DNA of 64,000 nt from Phascolarctos cinereus (GCF_002099425.1 NW_018344008.1:11338501-11402500); one strand, 5' to 3'; positions 36,286 through 48,242 are shown, numbered from the stretch's first letter. Notes: generated by a model from the letters alone, not told the origin. Made by a program: numbers and translations.

Positions 36286-36485
36286 ATTAATAATCTCTTA
36301 GGCAGAGAATTTTCTAGCAGGGTGGTACACAAACAGTATATACATTTCAACAACCGCTTTCCAAGAAGGAATGTAACAACTTCATTATCTTCCCTTACCA
36401 CCATGCCCAGTGCTCTAGGTCAAGTGACTTGGTTTGACCACAGCTACATAACTAAGATGGGGGTAGATCCAGCAGCAGGCCCAAA

Positions 36486-36720
36486 GTCAGAGACCACAAG
36501 CTTAAAATTCCCAATAGGAAATGCCAAGGGCACCCAATCAATAGTTGTGTTTTTGTGTCTTCTTGCAAAACCAAGGGTCAGCTGACTGCACCCCCAAAGT
36601 TTCATTCTAATATATTTGTTTTCAGATAGATAAGTTGTTGCCTTTCATTTTGCTGGTGTAGCCACTGCTGACACCACAAAATCACCTATTTAGAAATTTG
36701 CTATTAAATGATGGGGAAAA
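36486..36720 (-). repeat. Inverted duplication 2, right arm
   Basis: Reverse complement of 35090-35320. The spacer of about 1.17 kb contains the LTR A right part, a MIR and LTR fragment C. Confidence 0.9.
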
Positions 36721-37820
36721 CCAATCTCTTTTCAACCTGAACTTCCCAATTCAGTCAGAGCTAAGAGAGAAGAAGCCTATTCAGGTAGGGTTCACCACCA
36801 ACTTAGTTGGTAGCAGAGAACCCAGTAGTGGGTAAAAAATAAATGAAGAACAGTAAGAGACTTTTTTTTTCCTTCTCTAATCTAAAAAGTCCTCATACAA
36901 ATCTAGAACCCCTTGGTTCCTCCAGGTTCCAAGAGGAGTTTTATGGGCAACCATAGTTATGCAAATATGTCTCAAGACCTCATCTAGAAGAACGACAGAT
37001 CAACTAGCAAAGCTTTGAATTAGGAAAGAAAAGCAAATAACAAGAGAAAGTCCCCCTCCCCAACAATACAGAAAAAGGTATAATGTCACACAGAATCCTC
37101 TTACCAGAGGGGAAGCGGACATTCCCTAGAAAACTCATGATTCTAGGGTTACATCCCAATTGGAACAGCTCTCATGTATGCTCTCTCAGCAATCAGCCTT
37201 GTCTCAGTCAAACCATTCTTCTCTGCCTCCAATGGTGCCACATGCTGCTTCTCCATAAAATTGCTACCATATGCTAGAGTTATCTTTAATTACAGGGCTT
37301 TCTTTCTCAAATGTGTGTGACTGCTGAGCCAACATATGTTTTAAGCTAATCAACACATTTTTTGATTTTTGTTAGGTCCATAGCTGGCACAGAAAAGAAC
37401 CACTCAGGTCAAGAATTATTTTTGTTCCAACGTCCCCTTCTTCTCCTCCTCTTGCTTTATGATTAGGTTGAGGTGAGTGTAGTATTTCCTTTCCACAACT
37501 GTCATGCTCCTGGCAGCTAGTGTGAGAGCTATGCAAATTCCCTTGACAAATCTCTCTTTGATAAGCCTCAGGAAGGCACTTAACAAATACTGAAGGAGGC
37601 AGGAAAATTTGTGACTGATTCCCTGAATTTCTGTGATTATGTTCAGATCAGTATCCATTCATACTTTCTTACCAGGAATAATCTGAAGCTTCTGCAAGTT
37701 ATACTTCATGCAAAAATTCACTTTGTTTAAGTGCATATCAGAATCCATTCATTCACATGTAATACTATTACATATACCACAATTATTCATATATAATATA
37801 TTAATTCACATACATAGTAA
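36721..37820. other. Intergenic stretch, nothing recognised
   Basis: No gene. A weak similarity to SINE/LTR DNA cannot be excluded. Confidence 0.5.
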
Positions 37821-37824
37821 GGAC

Positions 37825-37935
37825 AGTGTGGTGTGGTAGATAGGCCTGGAGACAAGAAGGCCTAGGTTCAAGTTCTGACACTTATAAGCTCAGGCTAATT
37901 GGCCTGAGCAAGTCCCTTAAACCCTACATGCTTCA
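37825..37935 (+). repeat. MIR-family SINE, decayed
   Basis: 'gtgtggtagataggcctggagacaagaaggcctaggttcaag', 'ctgagcaagtcccttaaaccc'. Confidence 0.6.
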
Positions 37936-38387
37936 AGAAAGCGTTTTAGACTTAATTATTAATCCACAGATGGATTACAATCTGTTTTGGTGCAGGGAGT
38001 TTCCCACACTGACAAAATCAAAGATTCTTCATTTATTTACTTACACAAACTCTCATCAAGGTATTTGGAGATACCTCGTTTTCCAGAGCTAAGGCCCAGA
38101 AAGCAGACTATACCCTGAGCTTGACATAACAGCATAACAATCCTTTATGCTCTGGATGATCTCACTTTCTGGATGATCTTAGCCACAGCAAAATCCCAGA
38201 ATTGTTTCCCAGTACCAGATATTTTCTCTGAGCTGGGACAAGCACCTGTAGTACCCATGTTCCTGTCATGAAGCTCTGCTATGAATCAAACTTGTTGCAT
38301 TGTTACTGTTATCCCTCATGGTCAGGGCTAACGCTTACTGAGTAGCCATAGGTATAAATTTTGAGATCTCCCCACACTGTCTCAGGT

Positions 38388-38535
38388 CCCCCCAACTAGA
38401 GGCAGGGCTCTGGCACACTTGTCCTTGCTTGCAAGCTGTTTTCCTCACTTTGAAATTAAACTTCTGTTTGATTCCTGATTCTCCTATCTCTAGCCTGCTT
38501 TGTTCAGCTCTGGCCACCCACAGGTTAGAGGCCGG
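38388..38535 (+). mobile_element. LTR-end fragment, family C, second copy
   Basis: Almost the same sequence as 36128-36285, in the same orientation, 2.26 kb away. Old and partial. Confidence 0.5.
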
Positions 38536-38719
38536 TTCCAGTCTAGTTGACACCCTTTATTAGATATAAAGACCACTTGTGGGTACACAGTAGCAAGAAT
38601 CACATAACACGTTTGTGGCTGACCAAACACAGAGGTCATCTGTGGTACCCTTACATCACATCTGGAGTTTCATTCTCCCAAACTAAAAGAAAAGAAGATA
38701 ACCTGATTAAATTCTCTTT

Positions 38720-38830
38720 TCCCTCAGTCAGTCAACAACTATTTTTAAGGCACTTACTCTGTTCTAGGCGTTGTGTTAAACTACGAATACAAATACAAGC
38801 AGAAAAAAAATATCCCTGTTGTCTCCAGGA
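38720..38830 (-). repeat. L2 3' end
   Basis: 'caactatttttaaggcacttactctgttctaggcgttgtgttaaactacgaatac' is the complement of the L2 tail. Confidence 0.6.
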
Positions 38831-38844
38831 ACAAATACAAAATC

Positions 38845-39480
38845 CTCTGCCTGGTGTTCAAAGCCCTTACTAAAACTAGCCCCAGTCTACCTTTCTAGTC
38901 TTCTTTCACTTTAGTCTCTGTCACATGTTCTTTGACCCAATAACACTGGCTGTTCTTTGAACCAGACACTGAATCTCTTGGCTGTTCCCTGAATCTGGGA
39001 ATATTTTCCCTCCTCCACTCTGACTACTGACCCCATTGTTGTTGTCACTGCTGTTGATGTTGTTTTTATTGTGGTTGTTGTTGAGTCATTTTTCTGTCCT
39101 GTCCTACTCTTTGTGACCTCATTTGGAGTTGTCTTGGCAAAGTAGAGTGGCTTGCCATTTCCTTCTCTAGCTCATTTTATACATGAGGAAACTGAGGCAA
39201 ACAGGGTTAAGTGACTTGTCCAGGGTCACACAGCTAGTATATGTCTGAGGCCAGATTTGAACTCAGGGAGTTGAGTTTTCCTGACTCAAGGCCTGGAACT
39301 TTATCCACTACATCATCCAGCTTCTTCCTGCCACCACCACCTCCCTGGCTTCCTTAAATTCCAACTAAAATTTCATCTTCTACAGGAAGCCTTCCCTGAC
39401 TATTCTTAATTCAAGTGCCTTCCCTCTCTTATTTCCTAGTTATCCTGTATATAATTTGTTTTTACTGGGAAAAATTATTT
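38845..39480 (+). repeat. L2 3' region, split by a SINE
   Basis: The L2 part 'ctctgcctggtgttcaaagccctta... ccagtctacctttc' precedes the SINE at about 39040-39325. 'aggaagccttccctgactattcttaattc' follows it. Confidence 0.7.
39040..39325 (-). repeat. tRNA-derived SINE, long form, antisense
   Basis: Complement of the MAR1-like form: 'gagtcatttttctgtcctgtcctactctttgtgacctcatttgg', 'ctcattttatacatgaggaaactgaggcaaa', the box-B complement, and 'ccactacatcatccagcttc'. Confidence 0.88.
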
Positions 39481-40034
39481 TTCTCAGTAATTATTATCTT
39501 GGAGTCTTAGAACTACCCCTCTCCCCATTCCTCCAGCCTAGGCCCTTCTTCCAAAGTTTAGTTTCTTCTTCAGAAGAAATTACTGATAATGAGATTGCAC
39601 TGAGTCTCCTAACCCTGGTCAAACCCTAACCCAAGCTCAGAAATAATTTAATCAAAGGTATGAAGCTCCATTGTGTTCTGCTCAGGCTTTGGTGAAGACA
39701 GATTCTTTTGTCTAGGTAGCCCAAGGCTGGGAGTGGTCTGGTATGGTTGAGGGGGGGTGGTCTGATAGAAGAGGTATTTCCTCTGTCTGGAGGTAAAATG
39801 ATGATGGGATTATATTAGCCCCTGTTGAAAAGGTATATAAACTGTGTATCTAACCCCAAAATGGAGGAGGAAGAAAATGAGGAGGAGGAAGAGGACAGGA
39901 AACTTTCGTTTTCTAGCTATTACCAATCTTTATATAAGCTGGGAAGCAAGTCTGGAAAGGGCTTTTAGGCCAGAAAAATATCATTTCTTAATATTTTCAG
40001 CTGAATTAAAATGTTCTTAAAAGATGCTTCCATA

Positions 40035-40195
40035 GGAGCAGCGAGGTGGCGTAGTGAATAGAGCACCGGCCCTGAAGTCAGGAGGACCTGAGTACAAATC
40101 CGGCCTCAGACCAAACACTTGACACTTACTATCTGTGTGACCCTGGGCAAGTCACTTAACCCCAATTGCTTAAAAATTAAAAAAAATTTTTTTAA
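40035..40195 (+). repeat. tRNA-derived SINE, short form
   Basis: Exact 16-bp target duplication AAAAGATGCTTCCATA at 40019-40034 and 40196-40211. Head GGAGCAGCGAGGTGGC. Confidence 0.96.
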
Positions 40196-40227
40196 AAAAG
40201 ATGCTTCCATAATTCCCACAGTTTTTA

Positions 40228-40280
40228 TTCATTCATTCATTCATTCATTCATTCATTCATTTATTTATTTATTTATGTAT
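40228..40280. repeat. (TTCA)n / (TTTA)n microsatellite
   Basis: About eight ATTC units then ATTT units. Confidence 0.97.
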
Positions 40281-40299
40281 TTATGTATGTATTTATAAT

Positions 40300-41130
40300 T
40301 TTTTAATCTGTTTGTTTAACCTCCTTCTGCTCTCTATTGTTTATTTCTAAGTGTTTTGATTGATGTTCTTTTCCAGGTACATTAGTCAGTAAAATTCTTA
40401 AACACTGCCATCTTGTGGAAATTGATTAGAAGTATTTCTGGTAAAAGATCATAATGGGTGTCAAAAATGCTCATAAAGTTTAACCTGAATTTTTTTGCCT
40501 AGTACCCCACTCACCTCCCCCTTATTCTCAATTCTCAAATCCTAGTCATACTCTATTTCATATTCAAAAGCTCTGAGACCAGAAAAAAAGTTATATTGAG
40601 AAATCTTTTCCATTTAAGATGCCTTATTTCTTTTACTTTATTATTGTTTTTAACATATTTTAAAATTCTTGATAAGATTCTAATGAATCTACATTTTATT
40701 AACTTTTGATTATTAAACATCTTGAGAGGATAGACTACGTTTTTATACAAATCATTATCATAGGATTTAGTGCTAACAGTAGTTGTAGAGATTATCTATT
40801 ACCATGGTTCTCAACTTTTTTGATTATGATTATTTTAAAGTAATTTTTTTCAATGGACAGAGCACTACATAATAACATTTTTGTCACCTGATAAATGTGA
40901 AAATACATGCTGACCAAAAATTTCTATGAAATCAATACTTTAAAAATTGATGCATCTTGTTTTGATGTAACATAAAAATCTTTACCAATTTGTTGTTTGT
41001 GAATTTATATCTAAAATTTGTGCATTCATGAATAGTTTTTCAGATTTTTCATTGAACAATGATGGCTTTCAACAAAGATACAATCCCTCTAGCAAAGAAA
41101 TTTCTGCAATTAGTTAAGCAGAATGCTGCA
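40300..41130. other. Intergenic stretch, nothing recognised
   Basis: A/T-rich, no gene or named family seen. Confidence 0.5.
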
Positions 41131-41146
41131 AAGAATGATTGGGATA

Positions 41147-41291
41147 AGGCGCAGCTAGGTGGCACAGTGGATAGAGCTCAGGCCCTGGAGTCAGGAGGAC
41201 CTAAGTCCAAATCTGACCTCAGACACATGATACTTACTAGCTGTGTGACCCTGGGCAAGTCAATTAACCCCAATTACCTCACCAAAAAGAA
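41147..41291 (+). repeat. tRNA-derived SINE, short form
   Basis: Exact 13-bp duplication AATGATTGGGATA at 41134-41146 and 41292-41304. Confidence 0.95.
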
Positions 41292-41544
41292 AATGATTGG
41301 GATAGATAAGTGTCACTTTTCACTTTTGTGTTTTACTGATTGCTTGTAGAAAATAAGGCCATATGTTTTAGTTTTCATAGTATGGTATCAATATTATTCA
41401 TTACTATAGTGTCATTTTTATATTAGCATTTCTTTATGTATGTTATTCTCTGTTTTCTCCATTCTGTATCACTTAATTTAAACAGTTTCATGTTTCTATG
41501 ACTTTCAATTTGTCATTCTTTATAGTGCTTAATGTTTAACTACG

Positions 41545-41795
41545 GCAGCTAGGTGGTGCAATGGATAGAGCACCAGGCCTGGAGTGAGAAAGACCTGAGT
41601 TCAAATCCAGCCACAGACACTAACCAGCTGTGTGATGCTGGGCAAGTCGTTTAAAACCCTGTTTGCTGAAGTTCCTCATCTGTAAAATGAGCTGGAGAAG
41701 GAAATGGCAAACTACTCCAGTATCTTTGCCAAGAAAACCCCAAAAGAGGTCACAAAGAGTCAGACACAGTTGAAACAACCAAACAACAGCTATGT
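41545..41795 (+). repeat. tRNA-derived SINE, long form
   Basis: Full length: head CGGCAGCTAGGTGGTGC, 'ctcatctgtaaaatgagctggagaagg', 'ctccagtatctttgccaagaaaacccc', 'gagtcagacacagttgaaac'. Confidence 0.92.
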
Positions 41796-42370
41796 TCAAT
41801 TACATGTGTATGCTTACTGTATCTGGTGGTCCAGGGCCCTCTACCCTCATAAGACTATGAACATCTGGTTCTATCCTAGAGGCCTGACTTTAAAGCAGTC
41901 ACGTTCTCTTTGGCTTATTAACTCTCTCACATTATTTCTTCACAAAAACCTTAAAAACAAAGTTTAACTATAGCTCATGTGTAGGGTCTCTTCAGATGTC
42001 AAGGTCCGATACACAAAGATACTCAAAGTACAACAAAGATATAAGGTATGAGACAGCTTTTTATTTTATGCCACCATAGAAAATGCATGAAATGCAAAGG
42101 ACTCACAGATAGGCATGAACGAACACTGGGGGGAAAACCAGCTAGGTCCCAGTTAGCATTTTTGAATTCACACTATTTGAAGCTACAAATCTATAAAACA
42201 TGGTAATTGGTTCTAGGCAAATGGAAATATGCAGTTTGAATTTGAATCATGTGACCACTTCAATGGACTCATTATTCACTCTAATAGGGACCTTAGCAAT
42301 CAAATAGCCTATTATGTTTATTAAATTCCCTCCAAAGGTAAACGTGCACTGTGCTTTTATTGAACAGATT
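41796..42370. other. Intergenic stretch, nothing recognised
   Basis: No gene. The part from 41990 ('gtagggtctcttcagatgtcaaggtcc') could be an LTR or DNA element, but I cannot assign it. Confidence 0.4.
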
Positions 42371-42455
42371 GTGGTTGTTGCTTGTTCTTCATTCTCAATG
42401 AGGACCGATAACATCATGAAGGTGATGTCATGACTTACAAGTGAATTGGATTTAT

Positions 42456-42488
<33 letters not shown>

Positions 42489-42725
42489 GCTAGGCAATGG
42501 GGTTAAGTGACTTGCCCAGGGTCACATAGCTAGCAAGTGCCAAGTGTCTGAGGCTGGATTTGAACTCAGGTCCTCCTGACTCCAGGGCCAGTACTCTATC
42601 CACTGCACCACCTAGCTGCCTCAAGTGAACTGGGTTTAAATGAGGCAGAGCTGTGCAAAGTCATCAGCCTCACTTTCTCCTCCAGAATCATCTGAGTTCA
42701 GTGGCAAGACATAAATCAAGACTGC
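42370..42725 (-). repeat. RTE-tail-like repeat, split by a SINE
   Basis: 'gttcttcattctcaatgaggaccgataacatcatgaagg', then 'acttacaagtgaattggattt', then the SINE (42455-42620), then 'gtgcaaagtcatcagcctcactttctcctccagaatc'. The same sequence forms the outer ends of the inverted-repeat composite at 18.0-20.3 kb. Confidence 0.65.
42455..42620 (-). repeat. tRNA-derived SINE, antisense, with (GTT)n tail
   Basis: The tail is (TTG)n and the head complement GCACCACCTAGCTGCC is at the right. The imperfect target duplication AAGTGAATTGGATTT / AAGTGAACTGGGTTT flanks it. Confidence 0.9.
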
Positions 42726-43500
42726 AATGGACCCATTGAACAGATATTGTACATTCACCTTAGACCTTCACCATCCAAAAAACACAAAGCAATCATCCTG
42801 TAGGTTTACTAACCAATGTCCAGATCTCCTGGCCCCCTATTGCACGGTTTTAATCCTCTTCTTCAGAATAACTCTGCTGATCATTCTCTTTCTCTGAGAA
42901 ATATGCTGTTAAAGAAACCTTCTTTCTCTGGTCAGCCAGAGCTTGATTCCGGAACCCAAGAACTCTCAAATTCAAGATTACTAAAGCATTAATGACCAAA
43001 GCTGGAAACTCCCAATTTTCAGATCACTAGTCACTGAACTTTTCTCAGAAAGGAAAATGATAAGGCAGAAGAAAGGAATCAAGAGTTGGAAATTCAAGAA
43101 ACTCCAGCCTCGGTTTCTCTGGGCTAGCACATGTTTTTCAATATCATGTGCCTCTATCCTAAGTCCCCATTGCAATTTCCCATGGGAGAAGGAGAAACAT
43201 TCATCTTCTTCTTGGTGTGTGCCACCCCCCCCGCCCTTTTCTGGAAGTATGAGAGAAATCTTGGGATAAGGTATAATGGTCTGAAAGGAGAGAGCTGTTT
43301 CAATAGCTCATTCTTACAGGGGAAGTTCTTTGGTCAAGAATTTGTTTCATTCCCCAACCCTTACTTTCAACTGCCAATCATGTTCAAGGCAATCCCCAGT
43401 CAAGGAGAACCAACCCAGAGTTCTCTATGTCCTACAACCCCTTGATACAATAATTGGCACATTTTAAGCCTGGGGCAATATAATTGCTCCTAAGGTCTAT
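42726..43500. other. Intergenic stretch, possibly LTR-derived
   Basis: 'aagaaaccttctttctctggtcagccagagc' at 42915-42945 resembles a U5-like stretch, but no complete LTR could be bounded. Confidence 0.3.
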
Positions 43501-43502
43501 GT

Positions 43503-43740
43503 GGGCAGCAAGGTGGTGCTAGGCCTGGAGTCAGGAGGACATCTTCACAAGCTCAAATTAGGTCTCAGACATCTACTAGCTGTGTGACCCTGGACTAGTC
43601 ACTTAATCCCGTTTGCCTCAGTTTCCTCATCTGTAAAATGAGCCAGAGAGGGAAATGACAAACCACTCCAGTATCTTTGCCAAGAAAACCCCAAATGGGT
43701 TTGACATGTCTAACATGACTGAAAAATCAACATGACTGAA
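43503..43740 (+). repeat. tRNA-derived SINE, long form
   Basis: Head GGGCAGCAAGGTGGTGC with a 5' part slightly rearranged, then 'tcctcatctgtaaaatgagcc', 'ccactccagtatctttgccaag', 'gtctaacatgactgaaaaatc'. Confidence 0.85.
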
Positions 43741-43869
43741 AAATGACTCATTCCTCTGAGAGCTTGTTTTAAGATGAAAAGTTACAAGTTCAATCACTAT
43801 GAGCCCTCAGGTGGAAAAATTCCTTACATTTAGGAAGAGGCTGGGATTTCTGCCTAAATTTATATTTAT

Positions 43870-45187
43870 ACTTCCTCCAACAGAGCCAAGATGGTGGAGT
43901 ACAGGTCAGAACCCAACTGAACTCTCCCAACATTCCCTCCAAACAACTTTAAAATAACACCTCTAATCAAACTTTGGAGTGGCAGAGAAACTAAGAGGTC
44001 ATAGGGAGACATTTTTCCTGCCCAAGACAACTGGGGTCTGCAGGAGAGGTCCGTAATATGTTTTTTGGGGGGGGGGCTCAGGCCTAGAGCAAGGCAGGAG
44101 CACCAGCACTGGGCCTTGGAGGAAGCTGTGACAGCAGCAGCTACTTCAGGAGCTCTCAGCCCAGAGACAGTAAGGGGGTTGGACAATTGGTGAGAAAGAG
44201 ATTACAAGGGACCTTTGGCTGGCACTGGATGCAGCAGGTGCTGATTGGCGCTCATAAGCATTTCTGGGCCACAGTTCCAGGATGGAGGGGAACACTGATT
44301 TGAAACAAGGGAGCAGAGGCATAGTCACACTTCCAGGATCAAGAGGAGCACGAGTACTTGTGATGGCAAGAGAATAAGGACCTTTTCACCTTGGAAATAC
44401 TAAAAACTTGCAGTATGCCGGAACTAGCTCACTAGTTAGTGATCAATGAGATGTCAATGATGTGATCAATGTGATATTAATGAGATGAACTCACCCAGAG
44501 AATGAAAGTGGATTGCAGAATGGATTAGAAATCAGAATCCAACAATATGGTGTATACAAGAGATACATTTAGGACAGAAAGACACACATGGAGTTGAAAT
44601 GAAGGGCTGGAGCAGTCTACTATGCTTCAACTGAAGTAAAGGGGACAGGGATAACAATCATGATTTCAGAAAAAAGCAAAAGCAAAATTAGTCCTAATTG
44701 AAAGGAAAATTACATTGTGCTAAAAGGTACCATAGACAATGAAGTGATATAAAAGAAAATTTACTGCAAGCTTTCTCTGATAAACACTTCATTTCTCAAA
44801 TATATGGGGAATTGAGTCAAATTTATAAAAATTCTCCATTCTCCAATTGATAAATGGTCAAAGAATATGAATAGGCAGTTTTCAGAAGAAGTAAATGCTA
44901 TCTATGGTCACATGAAAAAATGCTCTAAATCACTATTGGTTAGAGAAAGTCAAATTAAAACAATTCTGAGGTTACACCTCACAGCTATCAGAAATTACAA
45001 ATGTGGGAGAGGATGAGGGAAAATAGGTACATTAATGAATTGTCGGTAGAGTAGTGAGTTGGTCCAACCATTCTGGAAAACAATCTGAAATTGTTTGATC
45101 TAGCAATACCACTATAGGTTTATATCCCAAAGAGATTAAATAAAAAAGGAAATGGACTTATACGTACAAAAAAATATTTATAACAGC

Positions 45188-45224
<37 letters not shown>

Positions 45225-45730
45225 CAAAGAATTGGAAATAGAGGGAACGCTCATCAACTTGGAAATGGCTAAACAAGTTGTGGCATGTGGTTATGATAGA
45301 GTACTATTGTTCTGTAAGAAATTATGATGGGGGTGGTTTCAAAAAACAAAATAAAACATGGGAAGACCTATATGAACTGACGCCAAATAAAGCAAGAGGA
45401 ACCAGGAGATTATAGTGCACAGTAACAGCAATGTCGTAATAATGATCACCTGTGAAAGACTTGGCTTCTCTGATCAGTACAGTGATCCAAGACAATTCCA
45501 AAGAACTCGAGATGAAAAAATGTTATCTACCTCCAGAGGTGAACTTCTGAATGCAAATTTAAGTATAATTTTCTCACTTTTTTTTGCAATATAGCTAATA
45601 AGGAAATGTTTTACATGATTTCATGTGTATAAATGATATATTTGCCTTCTCAGTGGATGGGTAAAAGGTGTGAGAGGTAATGAAAGAATCTGGAACTCAA
45701 AAAAAATTTAATATTAAAAATAAATAAATA
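43870..45730 (+). repeat. L1 with both ends but a missing middle
   Basis: The 5' UTR starts 'agagccaagatggtggagtacagg'. It leads to about 44400, then short ORF2 pieces (44480-44740: 'cagaatccaacaatatgg', 'cagaaagacacacatgg', 'caatcatgatttcagaaaaaagc'). Then the C-terminal region (from about 44800) and 3' UTR run to about 45730. Most of ORF1 and ORF2 is absent. A (GT)n run (45187-45222) has grown inside it. Confidence 0.85.
45187..45222. repeat. (GT)n microsatellite inside the L1
   Basis: About 17 GT units placed where other L1 copies have a short T/G-rich piece before GGCAAAGAATTGG. Confidence 0.97.
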
Positions 45731-45849
45731 ATTCATTAGAAATTTACATTTATGTGTATATCTAATTAACTCCAGGCCTCTTTGTGAATGAGGAAAAATT
45801 TAAATTAGTGGCATATTTGAGTAGCAAAATAAGAGTGTATAACATAGTG

Positions 45850-46285
45850 TCTATGGAAAGAGAAGCACTGGGAGGGAAAGTTAGGGAAAGAACAGACATT
45901 TTCTTGGGATTCCCTTCAGTTCTTGAGTTTGTGGGTACATGAGTGACATACATTATGTCTGTAGATAGAGAAGTACTAGGAGGAGAAGTTAGGGAAAGAA
46001 CAGACATTTTCTTGGGATTCCCCTCAGTTCCTGAGTTTGTGGGTACATGAGTGGCATATATTCTAGTGTCTGTGGATAGAGAAGTACCGGGAGGGGAAGT
46101 TAGGGAAAGAACAGACATTTTCTTGGGATTCCCCTCAGTTCTTGAGTTTGTGGGTACATGAGTGACATATATTCTAGTGTCTGTGGATAGAGAAGTACCT
46201 GGAGGGGAAGTTAGGGAAAGAACAGACATTTTCTTGGGATTCCCCTCAGTTCTTGAGTTTGTGGGTACACTAGTGGCATCAGCCT
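45850..46285. repeat. 111-bp minisatellite, about four units
   Basis: Key start TTAGGGAAAGAACAGACATT occurs at 45881, 45989, 46100 and 46211, giving spacings of 108, 111 and 111. The units are very similar. Because 111 is divisible by 3, the minus strand keeps a 155-codon frame (45762-46229) with a repeated 37-residue unit (MSVLSLTSPPGTSLSTDTRI...). This is most likely a repeat and not a gene. Confidence 0.95.
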
Positions 46286-47340
46286 AGATCTTCCTGTCCA
46301 AGATACTTATAGAGTTGATGGTCCTCTTCAATATCTTCTTTCTCTGTCTCAGTTCATTTTTACTTTGTCTTATTCCTTTCTCATGTTAATCTTGAGACTG
46401 CCCTTTCTTGGTCAAGCTCTGATCCTTCCTCTCTGTTTCGAGACTTCAGAATTGCTATCTGGTTCTGAGATAGCTTCTCTCATTAACACAAATTTCAAGC
46501 TCTAACAAAATGGCTTTTACTGATTCCAGGAGGTGTACAAGTCCTATTTACATTTGATTCTGATTGGTTGATTCAATAGAGAAGTGTTCTTACCTAACAA
46601 GGTAATTACTTATAAATAGGTGGGATAATCAGTGAGGCCCCTTCCCCATCTCTATCCTTAATCAGGAGTTCTGGCATATGATCTCATTAAGCAGATTACT
46701 AGTCAGACTAATCTGTGTCTTCCCCCCCCCCCCCAGTATACCATAGTGTATTCAGCCATTCTCTAAACAGGGCACATATTTTATTTACATCATTTTCTTA
46801 TCATAAATGATGTTTGCATGAATAATATTATATAAATGAGTCTTTTCTTGTGATCATCAACCTCAAGGGTACGATCCCAGTAGTGGAATCTCTGGGTTAA
46901 AGGATACTCAAAGCTCTCAGATTTTCCTCCTCATGGAAATTAAGTAACTGCAGCCTTTTACCTATTCTGAAGACTAGATACACCTTTCTTACTAAAAGAA
47001 CTAAAGCTTAGCCTCTGGGTTGTAAGTTAAAAAGAAGAAAAAGTGATGCCAAAATCCATACTTATTTTATAAGGAAAAGATTATATTTTAGATGAAGGCT
47101 ATACCTGAGGCCCAGTAGGTAGCAACAGCAAGAACAGCCCAGCTAAAAGAGTGAGAGGTGGGGAACAGCAGAGATACAGTGCCCATCATGGAATAGGCAC
47201 ATCGGAGCAGCACAGCGATATCACCAAAGGAAGATACCAATGGTACTTCAGTGTCTAAGGCATGAATTGCCCTTTAGCCATGTGACATAATCACATGGAT
47301 TTCCTACATGTGTGTTTCTCCATGTATGACCTAGCCACCC
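46286..47340. other. Intergenic stretch, nothing recognised
   Basis: No gene. A poly-C run is at 46723-46734. Confidence 0.5.
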
Positions 47341-47344
47341 GCCC

Positions 47345-47425
47345 TCTTTATATATGTATATGTATATATGTACATATATGCACACATTTCATATATACAT
47401 ATGTGTGTGTGTGTGTGTATACATA
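47345..47425. repeat. (TATA/TG)n microsatellite
   Basis: Alternating TA/TG with a (TG)8 stretch at 47402. Confidence 0.93.
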
Positions 47426-47569
47426 TAACCTCCCTTAATTCCTATGTATGTCCACTCTTCTCATTCATGGTACATATATTGGAGAAAGAATGCTCTAGGC
47501 TTAAGGAGAGAAAGTGCTATTGCTATTTTCTCACTAGAGTATTTCATTAAATAAACCTGCATTGAACTA

Positions 47570-47870
47570 ATGAACTAGAGACTGTATAGAACACCAGGGC
47601 TGGAGATAGGAAGACCTTAAATTCAAATCCAGCCTCAGACACTTACTATCTGTGTGACCTTGGTTGGACAAATCACTTAACCTCTGCTTGCCTTAATTTC
47701 CTCATCTGTAAAATGGGGATAATAATGGCACCTACCTCCCATCGTAGTTGTGAAGATCAAATGAGATAATATTTGTAAAGCACTTAAGACAGTGCCTGGC
47801 ACATAGTACATATGTCATATAAATGCTAGTTGTTATCACTATTATTGTTATTATTAATTACAGCCTCTGA
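47570..47870 (+). repeat. MIR-family SINE, nearly full length
   Basis: Very complete: 'gaacaccagggctggagatagg', 'gcctcagacacttactatctgtgtgacc', 'cctcatctgtaaaatggggataataatggc', 'aatatttgtaaagcacttaag', ending in TTATTATT. Confidence 0.9.
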
Positions 47871-48242
47871 CTAGAAAAAGTAAAACCCATCATTATATGG
47901 GAGACAATTGGTGGAGAACTGTACACATAGTAGGTATTTAATGAATATTTTAAAATGGAATATTTTGGGGAGTTTGGGATTGACATGAGTTTGATATGAC
48001 TGTGTTTAGAGCCATTAAAAGTTTCTAGGAAGAAGATGTGGTCAATATAGAAGTCTACATAGTCAGATTAAAACATTGACTTATACCCCTGCTGGTTGCT
48101 TTAGAATAGTCTTAGATCTCCAACTTTTGCCTGATTTGCAGATTGATTATCTACATAGATCATGTATCATAAGCTATCACCATTAACTCACTTTGACAAC
48201 CTGATTAGGTATAAATAGCAAAGGTCTGGCTAAAAAGTTCAG

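Noticed and set aside
39500-40010. A further LTR suggested by a GTATATAAACTG box at about 39832
   Set aside because: No TG...CA borders, poly(A) signal or second copy were found.
45762-46229. 155-codon frame with a 37-residue repeat as a real protein
   Set aside because: It follows from a 111-bp minisatellite; no promoter, splice or family evidence. Kept only as a finding.
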